Shown: positions 6,443 through 7,286 of the stretch, in pieces
Numbering within the stretch: the stretch's first letter is position 1
Layout: every line of letters starts with the position of its first letter
Assembly: GCA_964543125.1 (NCBI GenBank)
Contig: CAZIWX010000121.1
Coordinates: 1-7,286 of the forward strand
Direction of reading: 5' to 3'
Length of the DNA stretch: 7,286 bases
DNA from: CAZIWX01 sp964543125
Lineage (GTDB): Bacteria > Fidelibacterota > UBA8477
Notes under the pieces: generated by a model
The model's database searches: none
Seen by the model: the letters and a program-made list of their open reading frames with translations, nothing else
Told to the model about the DNA's origin: nothing
Position numbers and translations under genes: made by a program

Positions 6443-7126
6443 TTAAATGGGCAACATACCTACAATCTGTTCAACATTATTAACAATATTAAGACGTGCC
6501 ATGACCTCTTTTTGAGTTTGTGTGGCGATATATGCACCATATCCAAGACTGGTTTTCGTTAATTCCAAGTAGGTAAGTACTTTCAATCCTAATTCCACTT
6601 TTGCCTGAATTGGATTTAATTGCTGGTCAAATGCTTCTTCGGTAATAGAGAAATTGTTGATTCTAACCGGTAGCACTCGTGATGGCCCCCAGATAAATAA
6701 CACCAATGGAGTGTCATCGGCTACAATATTCGCGCTCCCGGCAGATGATAAAGTTTTGTTGTAGAAAAACTGAGTGCTGGGCGGATAGAGTAGAAGTTCT
6801 AATGCGGAGAGTGCCGGGTGAAGCCCTTTGGCCACTGCAAAGGGATGGAGCGCAGGTTCCTCAAGCTGGTCGGCGGCGTTTAAAACTACGGTTAACGAAA
6901 TGCTCTCCACCGGAGGTCCCTCCACACGGAACGTTTCTGCGCGGGCCTGGCCGGCATTTCCCTCTCCCTTCTGAGCCAATGGTGTACGAAGGCTAAGTGA
7001 ACGACTTAGCTGTTCCGGGTTATACTGAAACACAATAATGTTGGGCACCGCTCCAAGGAATTGGGACTCATACGCCACTAAGGCGCTTTTCAGGAATTTT
7101 GGGCTTCTTGGGAAATCTGAGGCCAT
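6443..7126 (-). CDS. Tube-initiator protein with CIS tube domain (N-terminal part of an Afp7/PVC7-type protein)
   Basis: This 227-residue protein resembles the contractile-injection-system tube-domain family that starts inner-tube assembly on the hub (Afp7/PVC7, comparable to T4 gp54). The family-typical opening is IIVFQYNPEQLSRSLSLR at 30-47. FRVEGPPVESISLTVVLNAADQLEE (66-90) follows, then ALSALELLLYPP (105-116), PLVLFIWGPSRVLPVRINNFSITEEAFD (140-167), NPIQAKVELGLKVL (171-184), and an amphipathic C-terminal tail. The ILPVRI-type strand followed by EE-x-F-D and a long beta-strand is the tube-fold pattern. No LysM domain is present; it is carried by the next gene. The ATG at 7126 has AAGGA at 7140-7136 with 9-base spacing. 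No upstream gene abuts it, so a promoter could lie in the 118 to 160 bases above, though none is clear. The family call is from motif memory and gene order rather than from an alignment. Confidence 0.88.
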   Translation of the reverse strand: MASDFPRSPKFLKSALVAYESQFLGAVPNIIVFQYNPEQLSRSLSLRTPLAQKGEGNAGQARAETFRVEGPPVESISLTVVLNAADQLEEPALHPFAVAKGLHPALSALELLLYPPSTQFFYNKTLSSAGSANIVADDTPLVLFIWGPSRVLPVRINNFSITEEAFDQQLNPIQAKVELGLKVLTYLELTKTSLGYGAYIATQTQKEVMARLNIVNNVEQIVGMLPI

Positions 7127-7286
7127 TTTGATACATCCTTTATTGATTTTTTGCTACGACAATTGTTAAAAAGAATTCTGCCTTTTTCTCTCATGTTTAT
7201 TCTGTTCGTTTAAGGGCCGGGAAGTGAGCGTGTCCTTCTTGTAACTAATCGTCCCATTCGATACAGAAGTCCCAATGTCGTTTCTT
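7127..7286. other. Upstream edge region, possible C-terminal tail of a preceding gene
   Basis: This 160-base AT-rich stretch precedes the tube-initiator gene and holds no complete gene. All three minus frames enter from the edge open. The one I find most plausible ends KKRHWDFCIEWDD at a TAG at 7247-7245, but 13 residues are too few to identify a family; the other frames stop at 7210 and 7169. Near 7165-7184 the minus strand has AAAAAG and CTTTTT separated by 8 bases, a weak AT stem unlikely to be a strong terminator. No convincing -35/-10 pair is visible. Confidence 0.3.

Noticed and set aside
7165..7184. AT-rich inverted repeat (AAAAAG / CTTTTT, 8-base loop) as a terminator upstream of the tube-initiator gene
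   Set aside because: Stem is six pairs with a single G-C, too weak for an intrinsic terminator, and no clear promoter follows.
7169..7286. Longer minus-strand frame entering from the edge (38 codons) as the tail of an upstream gene
   Set aside because: Low-complexity polar tail with no family likeness; competing frames are equally open, so no partial gene is called.
1..7286. CRISPR arrays, tRNA or rRNA genes, insertion sequences
   Set aside because: No direct-repeat array, RNA-gene signature, transposase or terminal inverted repeats seen on either strand.

Overview
The window is one stretch of a contractile-injection-system operon, of the extracellular (eCIS, Afp/PVC-like) or phage-tail-like type. 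Every credible gene is on the minus strand, so transcription runs from the high coordinates to the low ones. Nothing on the plus strand looks real. The genes are tightly packed: gaps are at most 39 bases, and several stops and starts overlap. The flanking region at the high-coordinate edge is about 160 bases with no complete gene. The low-coordinate edge cuts through a gene.

In order of transcription the window holds: a tube-initiator (CIS tube-domain) protein (7126-6443); a small LysM-type baseplate protein (6429-6148); an unrecognised, probably all-helical 208-residue protein (6108-5482); a gp27-like hub protein of the phage late control D family (5451-4330); a gpV-like OB-fold spike protein (4303-3779); a PAAR-like spike tip (3779-3447); a gp25-like wedge protein (3447-3067); a large baseplate J-like wedge protein (3044-540); and the first 181 residues of a second, related J-like wedge protein (543 to the window edge).

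Together these account for the core baseplate: the hub, spike and tip that puncture the target, the LysM and tube-initiator parts that join hub to inner tube, and the wedge (gp25 plus two J-like proteins) that links the hub to the sheath. Sheath, main tube, tape measure, AAA+ ATPase, cap, fibre and obvious toxin genes are not in the window and would be expected on either side. Two functions that are single proteins in Afp/PVC (the VgrG-like Afp8 and the tube-plus-LysM Afp7) are each encoded here as two adjacent genes.

The oddities most worth a look are the AT-rich unknown gene inserted in the middle of the baseplate block, and a lambda-type slippery heptamer (G-GGA-AAA) directly before the stop of the first J-like gene. 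A -1 shift there would read straight into the second J-like gene. The organism cannot be named from this window. It is a bacterium or archaeon of middling GC content using ordinary Shine-Dalgarno signals, and the gene set does not separate the many phyla that carry eCIS.
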